Shown here: positions 1 to 6,084 of the stretch, one piece after another
Layout: every line of letters begins with the position of its first letter
Position numbering within the stretch: the first letter of the stretch is position 1
DNA from: Desulfobacca acetoxidans
GTDB lineage: Bacteria > Desulfobacterota > Desulfobaccia > Desulfobaccales > 0-14-0-80-60-11
Length of the DNA stretch: 8,185 bases
NCBI GenBank assembly: GCA_022736495.1
Contig: DZCR01000145.1
Span: 1 to 8,185, forward strand
Direction: 5' to 3'
Notes under the pieces: model-generated
The model's database searches: none
Told to the model about the DNA's origin: nothing
Seen by the model: only the letters and a program-made list of their open reading frames with translations
Program-made: the position numbers and the translations under genes

Positions 1-2
1 TC

Positions 3-92
3 ACAAAACTCAATACCTTACGGGGAGAGCGTTGCTGCTCATCCCTCTTCTCTGAAGAATACAGGGAAACGATCATTCAAAAACTGTCATGA
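3..92 (+). CDS. C-terminal tail of an unidentified upstream gene (partial)
   Basis: The reading frame beginning at base 3 is open to a TGA at 90-92. It gives a 29-residue tail ending SEEYRETIIQKLS. The TGA overlaps the ATG of the next gene as ATGA, the same arrangement seen at the ddl/purD-purE junction, which suggests a real coding end and translational coupling. The tail is polar and looks like a soluble amphipathic C-terminal helix. I do not recognise the protein. The other two forward frames are also open for part of this stretch, so the choice of frame rests on the overlap geometry and is only moderately secure. Confidence 0.4.
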   Translation, partial: TKLNTLRGERCCSSLFSEEYRETIIQKLS

Positions 93-580
93 ATTTTATA
101 AAAAACGATAAAGACGGGCTTTATAAAAGCATTTTCACGGCATATTTCATCCTGCTGCTGCATTTACTTCTCCTTGGCGGGGCCGGGATTGCCGTGGTGT
201 TGTTCAAAGGCGTATATCAATATCTGCCCTGGATCATGGGGTTTCTCGGCCTCACCGTCCTGGCCGGGGCTTTTTTTTTATACCGGCGGTTCATCCGGGA
301 ATCTTCAGATATCGGCCGTTTTTTTTCAATGCCCGGTCTTGGGGACCGGACCATCGAAGTCAAACTCATCGGAGGGCTCGCTTCTTTCAAAATCTCACCC
401 AGGGAAAACGGGCAGGACCGGCTGGAACAAAACCCCGCCATACCTTCCGGCAACCTTATCGGTGAAACCGTTACCGATGCAACGGAACAAAAAATACTGA
501 AACTGGCTGCCCTTCTTGAAAAAAACCTGATCACAAAAGAAGAGTTTGAAACGGCAAAACAAAAAATCCTTCAAGGCTAA
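89..580 (+). CDS. Small two-helix membrane protein with C-terminal SHOCT motif
   Basis: A 163-residue protein of unknown function. Two hydrophobic helices (about residues 14-39 and 45-66) are joined by a very short loop, so it is probably an inner-membrane hairpin with both ends in the cytoplasm (arginines follow helix 2). Residues 70-130 form a polar linker. Residues 134-162 (KILKLAALLEKNLITKEEFE and on to the end) fit the SHOCT pattern: a short helix, then a 'x-x-L-I-T-x-E-E-F' turn and a second helix. This motif is commonly found at the ends of membrane proteins and is thought to mediate oligomerisation. The ATG overlaps the stop of the preceding frame; no well-placed Shine-Dalgarno is visible, which fits translational coupling. 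ddl follows after 14 bases, so the two are probably co-transcribed. T9 and T8 runs at 271-279 and 319-326 lie inside the gene. The coding call is good; the function is unknown. Confidence 0.8.
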   Translation: MNFIKNDKDGLYKSIFTAYFILLLHLLLLGGAGIAVVLFKGVYQYLPWIMGFLGLTVLAGAFFLYRRFIRESSDIGRFFSMPGLGDRTIEVKLIGGLASFKISPRENGQDRLEQNPAIPSGNLIGETVTDATEQKILKLAALLEKNLITKEEFETAKQKILQG

Positions 581-594
581 AACAGGAGTATATT

Positions 595-1554
595 ATGAAA
601 AAAATCAGGCTGGCCCTCCTGTCCGGAGGGATTTCTTCGGAAAGAGAGGTCTCCCTTAACAGCGGCAGACAAGTATTCGATGCCCTGGACAAAGGCAGGT
701 ATGACATTGCTCTCTATGATCCCAAAACTGATCTGAAGCAACTGGTCATGGATGCTGAAGGAATCGATGCCGCCCTGATCATCCTTCATGGCCCCTTTGG
801 GGAAGACGGAACCGTCCAGGGGCTTTTGGACCTCCTGGACATCCCCTACCAGGGCGCAGGAGTGCTGGGCAGCGCCATTGCCATGAACAAACGGGTCTCC
901 AAAAAACTTTTTAGCGCCGCCGGTATCCCCATGCCGGACTATCTTTCCTTTACCATGAACGACACCATTGATACCTCCGTGGTTGTGAAGTCGCTGGGCC
1001 TTCCCCTGGTGGTGAAACCGGCCTGCGCCGGATCAAGCGTGGGAATGACCATTGTCAGAGACGAAAGAGATCTTGAGGCCGCAGTTGCCATAGGCTTTAC
1101 CCATGACGACGCCATCCTCATGGAAACCTATATCAAAGGCATTGAACTCACCTGCGGGGTCCTGGGAAACGAAAGCCCTGAAGCCTTGCCCGTGATTGAA
1201 ATCATTCCGGGCGAAGGCTATGAATTTTTTGACTACACGGCCAAATACACGGCCGGGGCCACCCGGGAAATCTGCCCGGCCCGCATTGATGACGCCGTAA
1301 CGAAAAAAGTGCAGGACCTTGCCGTCAGAGCCCATGAGGCCCTGTATCTGAAAGGCTATTCCAGGACGGACATGATCCTGTCGAATCACGAGCTCTTTGT
1401 CCTGGAAACCAATACCATTCCGGGGATGACGGCCACCAGCCTTTATCCCCAGTCGGCGCAGGAGGCAGGGATTCCTTTTACAACACTTCTGGACAGGCTC
1501 ATCGACCTTGCCATGGCTGAACATGAAAAAACAAAACTAAGGAGAGCAAAATGA
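595..1554 (+). CDS. ddl: D-alanine--D-alanine ligase
   Basis: Cytoplasmic ATP-grasp ligase that joins two D-alanines, making the dipeptide that MurF adds to UDP-muramoyl-tripeptide for peptidoglycan. At 319 residues it has normal Ddl length. Visible motifs in order: GGISSEREVSL (11-21, first D-Ala site with the catalytic Glu), HGPFGEDGTVQG (65-76), the ATP-binding KPACAGSSVG loop (141-150), the omega-loop segment DYTAKY (213-218) with the Lys-Tyr expected in D-Ala-D-Ala rather than D-Ala-D-Lac ligases, RTD (257-259), and the Mg-binding ETNTIPGMTATSLYP (271-285). AGGAG at 584-588 sits 6 bases before the ATG and fixes the start. The last codon overlaps the next start as ATGA at 1551-1554, so purD-purE is probably translationally coupled. 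Family assignment is very secure; D-Ala-D-Ala specificity is inferred from the omega loop. Confidence 0.95.
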   Translation: MKKIRLALLSGGISSEREVSLNSGRQVFDALDKGRYDIALYDPKTDLKQLVMDAEGIDAALIILHGPFGEDGTVQGLLDLLDIPYQGAGVLGSAIAMNKRVSKKLFSAAGIPMPDYLSFTMNDTIDTSVVVKSLGLPLVVKPACAGSSVGMTIVRDERDLEAAVAIGFTHDDAILMETYIKGIELTCGVLGNESPEALPVIEIIPGEGYEFFDYTAKYTAGATREICPARIDDAVTKKVQDLAVRAHEALYLKGYSRTDMILSNHELFVLETNTIPGMTATSLYPQSAQEAGIPFTTLLDRLIDLAMAEHEKTKLRRAK

Positions 1555-3314
1555 AAATTCTGGTCATCGGCAGCGGAGGCCGCGAACATACCCTGGTATG
1601 GAAAATATCCAGAAGCCCTCTGGTGGAAAAAATTTATTGCGCGCCCGGCAATGCAGGCACACAGATGCTGGCCGAACCGGTTTCCATCGAAGCCGATGAT
1701 ATTCAAACCCTGGCCGCCTTTGCCCGGGAAAAAGAGATTGATCTTACCGTGGTCGGCCCTGAGGGTCCCCTTGTCAACGGAATTGTGGATGTGTTCGAGG
1801 CCATGGGGCTGAAAATATTTGGGCCAAGTAAAGCCGCAGCACGATTGGAAGGCAGCAAGCTTTTTTCAAAACAGCATATGCAGAAATACAATATCCCCTG
1901 CGCCAAGGGCAAGGCCTTTACCGATGCAGACAAGGCCAAAACCTATGCCAAAGCCCTGGGAGCGCCCTGCGTGGTCAAGGCCGACGGACTTGCCGCCGGC
2001 AAGGGAGTCATCATCTGCTCCACCCTGGAGGAAGCCTTTGAGGCCATAGACGCCGTGCTGGATCAAAAAATCTTTGGAGAGGCCGGTGACATTGTCCTTG
2101 TGGAAGAATGTCTCAAAGGGGAAGAAGCCTCCTTTATCGCCTTGACCGACGGCAAAACCGTTCTGATGCTGCCTGAATCCCAGGACCACAAACGGATTTT
2201 CGACCATGATGAAGGACCCAATACCGGCGGCATGGGCGCCTATTCACCGGCCCCGGTCCTGGATCACCTGCTCCGGGAAAAAGCCATGAAAACCGTCATG
2301 ATCCCGGCGGTTCAGGGCATGGCCAAGGAAGGCACCCCGTTTAAGGGAGTTCTTTATGCCGGGCTCATGGTGGACAAAGACGACATCAAGGTGCTGGAAT
2401 TCAATACCCGGCTCGGGGACCCGGAAACCCAGCCCATTCTCATGAGGCTTGAAAACGATCTGGTGCCCCTGATGGAAGCCTGCTGTGACGGCACCCTGCA
2501 CCACCATTCCGTTAAAATCGACCCCAGGGCCGCCATCTGTGTGGTGGTCTCATCGGGCGGATATCCGGGTTCCTATGAAAAAGGCAAGGAAATTTCCGGT
2601 CTTGAAGAAGCCGGTAAGACGGCCGATACCGTTGTCTTCCATGCCGGAACCACCCTCAAAGACGGACGGATGGTCACCTCGGGCGGCCGGGTCCTGGGCG
2701 TCACCTCCCTGGGTGATACGGTAAAAGAGGCCATTGACAAGGCCTATGAAGCCTGTTCAAAAATATCCTTCACCGGGCATTTTTACCGGAAAGACATTGG
2801 CGCAAAGGCCTTAAAAAGACTTTCCATCCCGCCCCGGGTCGGGGTTATCATGGGAAGCGATTCGGATTTCAGCGTCATGGAACAGGCCCTCTCCATCCTG
2901 AAAAAATTTGATATCCCCTATTATGCCACCGTGGCGTCGGCCCACAGGACCCCTGAACGGGCAGCCAAACTGGCAGGCGAAGCAAAAGAAAAAGGCCTCA
3001 AGGTCATCATCTGCGGCGCCGGCCATGCCGCCCACCTGGCAGGGGTCATTGCCGCCCATACCTCCCTGCCTGTTATCGGCGTCCCCATTGATTCATCGGC
3101 TCTCCAGGGCCTTGATGCCCTTCTGGCCACAGTCCAGATGCCGCCGGGCATTCCGGTGGCCACCATGGCCATCGGAAAATCAGGGGCCTATAATGCCGGC
3201 ATTTTTGCGGCAGAAATTCTCGGGGTTTCAGACCCCCAAATTGCGGAAAAACTGGCTGCTTTCAAAAAGGAGATGGCGGATAAGGTGGATAAAAAGGCCC
3301 GCTCCTTTGCATGA
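1551..3314 (+). CDS. purD-purE: Fused PurD-PurE: phosphoribosylamine--glycine ligase / N5-CAIR mutase
   Basis: One 587-residue chain carrying two purine-pathway enzymes. Residues 1 to about 424 are a full-length GAR synthetase (PurD): N-terminal KILVIGSGGREHTLVWK (2-18), ATP-grasp KADGLAAGKG (143-152), PNTGGMGAYSP (223-233) and the signature RLGDPE (287-292). After a linker of only a few residues, 428 to about 575 is a class I PurE with GVIMGSDSD (431-439), SAHRTPERA (463-471), GAGHAAHLAG (489-498) and VQMPPGIPVATMAIGKSGA (528-546). PurD makes GAR from phosphoribosylamine and glycine (step 2); PurE converts N5-CAIR to CAIR (step 6), so the two do not catalyse consecutive steps. AAGGAG at 1539-1544 and the ATGA overlap with ddl support the start. 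Class I PurE normally works with PurK, which is not in this window. No stop or frameshift separates the halves, so the fusion is real in this sequence. Confidence 0.95.
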   Translation: MKILVIGSGGREHTLVWKISRSPLVEKIYCAPGNAGTQMLAEPVSIEADDIQTLAAFAREKEIDLTVVGPEGPLVNGIVDVFEAMGLKIFGPSKAAARLEGSKLFSKQHMQKYNIPCAKGKAFTDADKAKTYAKALGAPCVVKADGLAAGKGVIICSTLEEAFEAIDAVLDQKIFGEAGDIVLVEECLKGEEASFIALTDGKTVLMLPESQDHKRIFDHDEGPNTGGMGAYSPAPVLDHLLREKAMKTVMIPAVQGMAKEGTPFKGVLYAGLMVDKDDIKVLEFNTRLGDPETQPILMRLENDLVPLMEACCDGTLHHHSVKIDPRAAICVVVSSGGYPGSYEKGKEISGLEEAGKTADTVVFHAGTTLKDGRMVTSGGRVLGVTSLGDTVKEAIDKAYEACSKISFTGHFYRKDIGAKALKRLSIPPRVGVIMGSDSDFSVMEQALSILKKFDIPYYATVASAHRTPERAAKLAGEAKEKGLKVIICGAGHAAHLAGVIAAHTSLPVIGVPIDSSALQGLDALLATVQMPPGIPVATMAIGKSGAYNAGIFAAEILGVSDPQIAEKLAAFKKEMADKVDKKARSFA

Positions 3315-3951
3315 TTCCGGCAAGATCATCCGGATCGACCCTGACGCGCCGGATTTAACCGTCATTGCCAGGGCCGGAAACATCATCCGGAAAGGCGGGA
3401 TCGTGGTCTTTCCGACCCGATGCCTTTACGGGATAGCCGCCGATGCCTTGAATGAAAAGGCGGTGGAAAAGGTATTCGACATCAAACAAAGACCCCGGAA
3501 CAATCCCATCCTGGTGCTGATCCCGGACCAGAGTTTTCTTGAGGATCTTGCAGAATCCATTCCGGAATCGGCCGGAAAGCTGATGAAGGCGTTCTGGCCG
3601 GGGGGATTGACCCTTGTGTTCCAGGCAACGCCTAACGTCCCCAAGCGCCTCACGGCCGGGTCCGGCAAACTCGGTATCCGGATCCCGTCCCTTCCGGCGG
3701 CAAAGGCCCTGGTGGATTTTCTCGGCTTTCCCATCACCGGCACCAGCGCCAATCTCTCGGGCCGGCCCGGCTGTGACCGGATCAGTTCTCTTGACCCCTC
3801 CATCCTGGAAAAATCCGACCTTGTCCTGGATGCCGGGGTCTTAAAAGGCGGGATTGGATCAACCCTTGTGGATGTGACGGTATCTCCGGTCCGCATCCTG
3901 CGGGAAGGAGAAGTCACGGCCGGTATGATCCATGAAACCCTGAAGGCGTAA
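3307..3951 (+). CDS. Threonylcarbamoyl-AMP synthase (YrdC/Sua5 family), TTG start
   Basis: Predicted to make threonylcarbamoyl-AMP from threonine, bicarbonate and ATP, the precursor of t6A at position 37 of tRNAs reading ANN codons. From the TTG at 3307 it is 214 residues: the YrdC domain only, closer in size to TsaC than to the longer Sua5. Motifs: KGGIVVFPTRCLYGIAADA (29-47), the KxR pair in KQRP (60-63), the SxN motif in TGTSANLSG (144-152), GIGSTLVDVT and a terminal RILREGEV. Start choice: the frame stays open upstream but overlaps purD-purE, and no in-frame ATG or GTG lies nearby. TTG 3307 gives the expected N-terminus (GKIIRIDPD at 5-13), has a weak AAAAAGG about 9 bases upstream, and overlaps the purD-purE stop by 8 bases. 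The FPTxxxYG segment has Arg-Cys where many relatives have Glu-Thr. A YciO-like role without t6A activity cannot be excluded. Confidence 0.87.
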   Translation: MHDSGKIIRIDPDAPDLTVIARAGNIIRKGGIVVFPTRCLYGIAADALNEKAVEKVFDIKQRPRNNPILVLIPDQSFLEDLAESIPESAGKLMKAFWPGGLTLVFQATPNVPKRLTAGSGKLGIRIPSLPAAKALVDFLGFPITGTSANLSGRPGCDRISSLDPSILEKSDLVLDAGVLKGGIGSTLVDVTVSPVRILREGEVTAGMIHETLKA

Positions 3952-3987
3952 TCCGGTATGGAGAATTTTCTCACCCCTATAATTTCA

Positions 3988-4016
3988 TTGACAAATCCCG
4001 TGTTTTCCCTTAAAAA
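3988..4016 (+). promoter_or_regulatory. sigma70-like promoter of the tRNA-Leu gene
   Basis: A perfect -35 hexamer TTGACA at 3988-3993 is followed, after exactly 17 bases, by TAAAAA at 4011-4016 (four of six matches to the -10 consensus). Transcription would start near 4022-4024, just before the mature tRNA 5' end at 4027. The GGGTGG stretch after the -10 resembles the GC-rich discriminator typical of stable-RNA promoters under stringent control; that regulation is an inference. A perfect TATAAT lies further upstream at 3978-3983 but has no convincing -35. Confidence 0.7.
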
Positions 4017-4026
4017 GGGTGGTCAT

Positions 4027-4114
4027 GCCGGAGTGGTGGAATTGGTAGACGCAGAGGACTCAAAATCCTCCGGGCTTTATGCCCTTGCGAGTTCAAGTCT
4101 CGCCTTCGGTACCA
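4027..4114 (+). tRNA. tRNA-Leu, anticodon CAA
   Basis: An 88-nt class II tRNA with every arm visible. The acceptor GCCGGAG (4027-4033) pairs with CTTCGGT (4104-4110) using two G-U pairs. The D arm contains the AATTGGTAGAC loop. The anticodon stem GAGGA/TCCTC (4054-4058 and 4066-4070) encloses the loop CTCAAAA, giving anticodon CAA at 4061-4063, which reads UUG. The long variable arm forms GGGC/GCCC near 4072-4084. The T arm GCGAG/CTCGC (4087-4091 and 4099-4103) carries the TTCAAGT loop. The discriminator A is followed by an encoded CCA (4112-4114). It is flanked by its own promoter and terminator, so it is an independent single-gene unit. No duplicated 3' end that would mark an integrated element is seen downstream within the window. 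Confidence 0.97.
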
Positions 4115-4122
4115 TGTAAATC

Positions 4123-4160
4123 AGAGAGGGTTGGCCGGTTTCGGCTTTACCCTCTTTTTT
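4123..4160 (+). terminator. Rho-independent terminator after tRNA-Leu
   Basis: GAGGGT (4126-4131) pairs with ACCCTC (4149-4154), and a nested stem GCCG (4134-4137) / CGGC (4142-4145) closes on a GTTT loop, with a small internal loop between the two stems. The outer stem runs directly into six T residues (4155-4160). The location, 11 bases after the encoded CCA, is right for ending the tRNA transcript. Confidence 0.85.
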
Positions 4161-4205
4161 ATTCCCCCAAAGGGCAACCCACCATTATTGATATTTAAGG
4201 AACCT

Positions 4206-5423
4206 ATGGACGCAATGTCAAAAGAGATGAAGCTCTACCTCATGATCCTGGCCCTGACCGCCGTCGGCCTAGGATTCAGCAATGATATCATGTCCAATTA
4301 TTTTAAAGACGCCTACCAGGTGACGGCCTTCCAACGGGGCGTCATCGAATTTCCCCGTGAACTCCCCGGGGTCCTGTGCATTCTGCTCATTTCCCTTCTC
4401 TCCTTTCTCAGCGACATCCGGATCGCCGTCCTGGCCCAGGCCCTCAGCATCATCGGCCTGGTTGTTCTGGGCTTCAGCACCCCCTCCTATACCGTCATGC
4501 TGGTATTCATTTTTATCAATTCCGTGGGCATGCACCTCTTTTTCCCTTTGCAGGACAGTATCGGCCTGGCCCTCATCAAAAAGGGGGAGACCGGGAAAAA
4601 AATGGGACAGTTCAAAGGTGTTTCCACTGCATTTCAGGTGGTGGCGGCCGTGTTGGTGTTTATCGGCTTCCGTACGGGATTTTTCAGTTTTGAAACCCCC
4701 TTCAAACTTCCGTTTATCGCTGCCGGAATTTTATTTTTAATCGTCCTGATCCTTCTGGTACAGTTACAGCGCAGAGTCCATCTTCCCGGAAGCCTTCACC
4801 AAAAAAACAAACTGAAGGTGCGCAGGGAATACCGGTATTATTATATCCTGGTCATCATGTTCGGGGTGCAGAAACAGATCATGATGGTCTACGGCCCCTG
4901 GGTCCTCATCGACCTGCTGGCCAAGAAGGCGGATACCATCGCCATGCTGTCCATCATCGGCGGCCTCATCGGTATCTTTTTCATTCCGGCTCTGGGGCGC
5001 TGGATGGATCGTTTCGGCATCAAGACCATGCTCTATGCCGATGCCCTTTCCTTTATTGCGGTCTATCTGGTTTACGGCATCCTGGCAGCCGGATACGCTG
5101 AAGGGTGGCTGTCCCGCACCGGATGGGCCATCATGCCGGCCTATCTGATTTTCGTTCTGGATCGCATGTCCACCCAGATAGGCCTGGTGCGCACCGTTTA
5201 CCTGCGCACCATTGCCGTTCACTCCTCGGATATCACCCCCACCCTTTCCTTCGGGATCAGTCTGGATCATGTGGTCAGCATTATCTGCGCCGTTTTGGGC
5301 GGGATGGTCTGGGGGATCTGGGGGCCCCAGTATATTTTCTTTCTGGCGGCCTCGCTCTCGCTGGTGAATCTCTATGTGGCCGTAAAAGTCCGGTTGCCGG
5401 CGAATCCGGAACAAAGCACATAG
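4206..5423 (+). CDS. MFS transporter, substrate unknown
   Basis: A 405-residue inner-membrane protein with about 12 hydrophobic helices in two halves, joined by a basic cytoplasmic linker at about 187-211 (rich in K and R). Total length and the 6+6 layout fit the major facilitator superfamily. An MFS A-type motif is visible between later helices as GRWMDRFGIKTM (264-275), with a weaker counterpart around SFLSDIR (66-72). Charged or polar residues inside the membrane region, such as FPRELPG (49-55) and SLDHVVS (352-358), may line the path. The substrate cannot be told from sequence. Start: ATG at 4206 follows AAGGA at 4197-4201 with a short 4-base spacing; ATG 4215 (three codons on) is a possible alternative. 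A further in-frame TTG at 4131 is rejected because it lies inside the tRNA terminator hairpin. The gene stands alone between two terminators and is probably monocistronic; I see no clear promoter in 4161-4205. Confidence 0.88.
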   Translation: MDAMSKEMKLYLMILALTAVGLGFSNDIMSNYFKDAYQVTAFQRGVIEFPRELPGVLCILLISLLSFLSDIRIAVLAQALSIIGLVVLGFSTPSYTVMLVFIFINSVGMHLFFPLQDSIGLALIKKGETGKKMGQFKGVSTAFQVVAAVLVFIGFRTGFFSFETPFKLPFIAAGILFLIVLILLVQLQRRVHLPGSLHQKNKLKVRREYRYYYILVIMFGVQKQIMMVYGPWVLIDLLAKKADTIAMLSIIGGLIGIFFIPALGRWMDRFGIKTMLYADALSFIAVYLVYGILAAGYAEGWLSRTGWAIMPAYLIFVLDRMSTQIGLVRTVYLRTIAVHSSDITPTLSFGISLDHVVSIICAVLGGMVWGIWGPQYIFFLAASLSLVNLYVAVKVRLPANPEQST

Positions 5424-5486
5424 GGAATGGATGAGATCAAATAAAAAGTTGGGGGATATCAGACTGGAATTATTCTTCAAAGGCAG

Positions 5487-5517
5487 AAACCGGGGTGACG
5501 GCCGTCAACCCCGGTTT
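5487..5517. terminator. Strong hairpin between convergent genes, probable bidirectional terminator
   Basis: AAACCGGGGT (5487-5496) pairs perfectly with ACCCCGGTTT (5508-5517). Between them is a smaller palindrome, GACGGCCGTC (5497-5506), which adds three base pairs above a single bulged A. On the + strand the stem ends in TTTT then GTT, suiting the end of the MFS transcript. Read on the - strand it ends in TTT then CTGCC, so its U tract is shorter, but it lies 14 bases beyond the stop of the biotin carrier gene and is the only candidate terminator for that operon. Confidence 0.85.
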
Positions 5518-5530
5518 TGTTCGGGTGTGT

Positions 5531-6010
5531 TTATCCAACGACCATAAGAAGATCACCGGTTGCCACATCGGCACTATTTGAAACAGCCACTTCTTTCACC
5601 GTCCCGTCTATAGGGCTGATGATATTGTTTTCCATTTTCATGGCTTCAATGACGAGAAGAACCTGACCCGCGGTGACACTGTCGCCGACCTTGGCCATGA
5701 CAGACATGATCTTGCCGGGGATGGGGGCCGTTATTCTTTCACCGCCGCCGGATACGGAAGCGGCCGGTTTTGGCGAAGCTGCCGCCGGTTTCGGTGCTGC
5801 GGGTTTGGGAGCGGCGGCGGGTTTAGGCGCCTCGGCCCTGGGTGCGGGTTTCGGTGCAGGGGCTGCGGCCGGGGATGAAATATGGCTTGAGCCGTCGATT
5901 CTAACGCGGTAGGGAACCTGGTTCACGGTTACATTGGCCACATTTCCCTGGATTAAACCTATTTCAACGGCAAAGGGCTGCTCATCGATGCTGAATGTAT
6001 AGACTGTCAT
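5531..6010 (-). CDS. Biotin carrier subunit of a Na+-pumping decarboxylase
   Basis: A 159-residue biotin carboxyl carrier protein. The C-terminal biotinyl domain (about 91-159) has ITAPIPGKIMSVMAKVGDSV (93-112) and the biotinylation motif EAMKMEN (122-128), with Lys125 as the expected biotin site. A flexible Ala/Pro/Lys linker (about 46-84) lets the biotin swing between active sites. The N-terminal 40 residues form a small segment (VYTFSIDEQPFAVEIG onward) seen in decarboxylase carrier subunits and probably docking onto partners. It would carry CO2 from the carboxyltransferase to the membrane beta subunit. It is the last gene of the operon, 74 bases after the gamma-like gene, and ends just before a strong terminator. 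A GAGGA about 8 bases before the ATG supports the start. Relatives serve methylmalonyl-CoA, oxaloacetate and glutaconyl-CoA decarboxylases; the choice here rests on the neighbouring alpha-subunit tail. Confidence 0.93.
   Translation of the reverse strand: MTVYTFSIDEQPFAVEIGLIQGNVANVTVNQVPYRVRIDGSSHISSPAAAPAPKPAPRAEAPKPAAAPKPAAPKPAAASPKPAASVSGGGERITAPIPGKIMSVMAKVGDSVTAGQVLLVIEAMKMENNIISPIDGTVKEVAVSNSADVATGDLLMVVG
5756..5830 (-). repeat. APKPAA-type repeats encoding the biotin-carrier linker
   Basis: Residues 61-85 of the biotin carrier are imperfect repeats of an (A)PKPAA unit, encoded by GC-rich, low-complexity DNA. Such Ala-Pro linkers are typical of biotinyl and lipoyl carrier proteins and act as semi-rigid swinging arms. 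Repeat number in this stretch is prone to change by slippage and to assembly error. Confidence 0.7.
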
Positions 6011-6084
6011 ATTGGGTCCTCACTTTTATTGTTTTTCAGGGTCAAGGGCGGATCAGCCCCGGACCATGAGTTGATTTTTACCGG

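Noticed and set aside
248..279. Possible intragenic terminator (GGCC repeats followed by T9)
   Set aside because: The GGCC/GGCC stem is only four pairs with a ten-base loop and is separated from the T run by five bases; too weak to call.
2908..3306. Long upstream extension of the YrdC/Sua5 frame inside purD-purE
   Set aside because: The extra sequence is the +1 shadow of the PurE domain, rich in Pro, Trp and Arg, and does not resemble any YrdC N-terminus.
3978..3983. Perfect TATAAT as the tRNA promoter -10
   Set aside because: No acceptable -35 lies 16-18 bases upstream (GGTATG at best), and the TTGACA/TAAAAA pair downstream has ideal spacing to the tRNA start.
4027..4160. tRNA-Leu as attachment site of an integrated element
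   Set aside because: No integrase and no repeat of the tRNA 3' end were seen in the window, and the downstream genes look native in composition.
4131..4205. N-terminal extension of the MFS transporter from a TTG at 4131
   Set aside because: The segment lies within the tRNA terminator hairpin and T tract, has no ribosome site, and adds a non-membrane stretch; ATG 4206 with AAGGA is better.
4764..5480. 238-residue open frame antisense to the MFS gene
   Set aside because: Its composition (rich in His, Asp, Gln and Gly) is that of a shadow of hydrophobic codons, it has no ribosome site, and it runs through the terminator region.
6011..6084. Regulatory hairpin between the gamma-like and biotin-carrier genes
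   Set aside because: Only a four-pair GGGC/GCCC stem is visible, with no T tract; ordinary intergenic sequence is sufficient.
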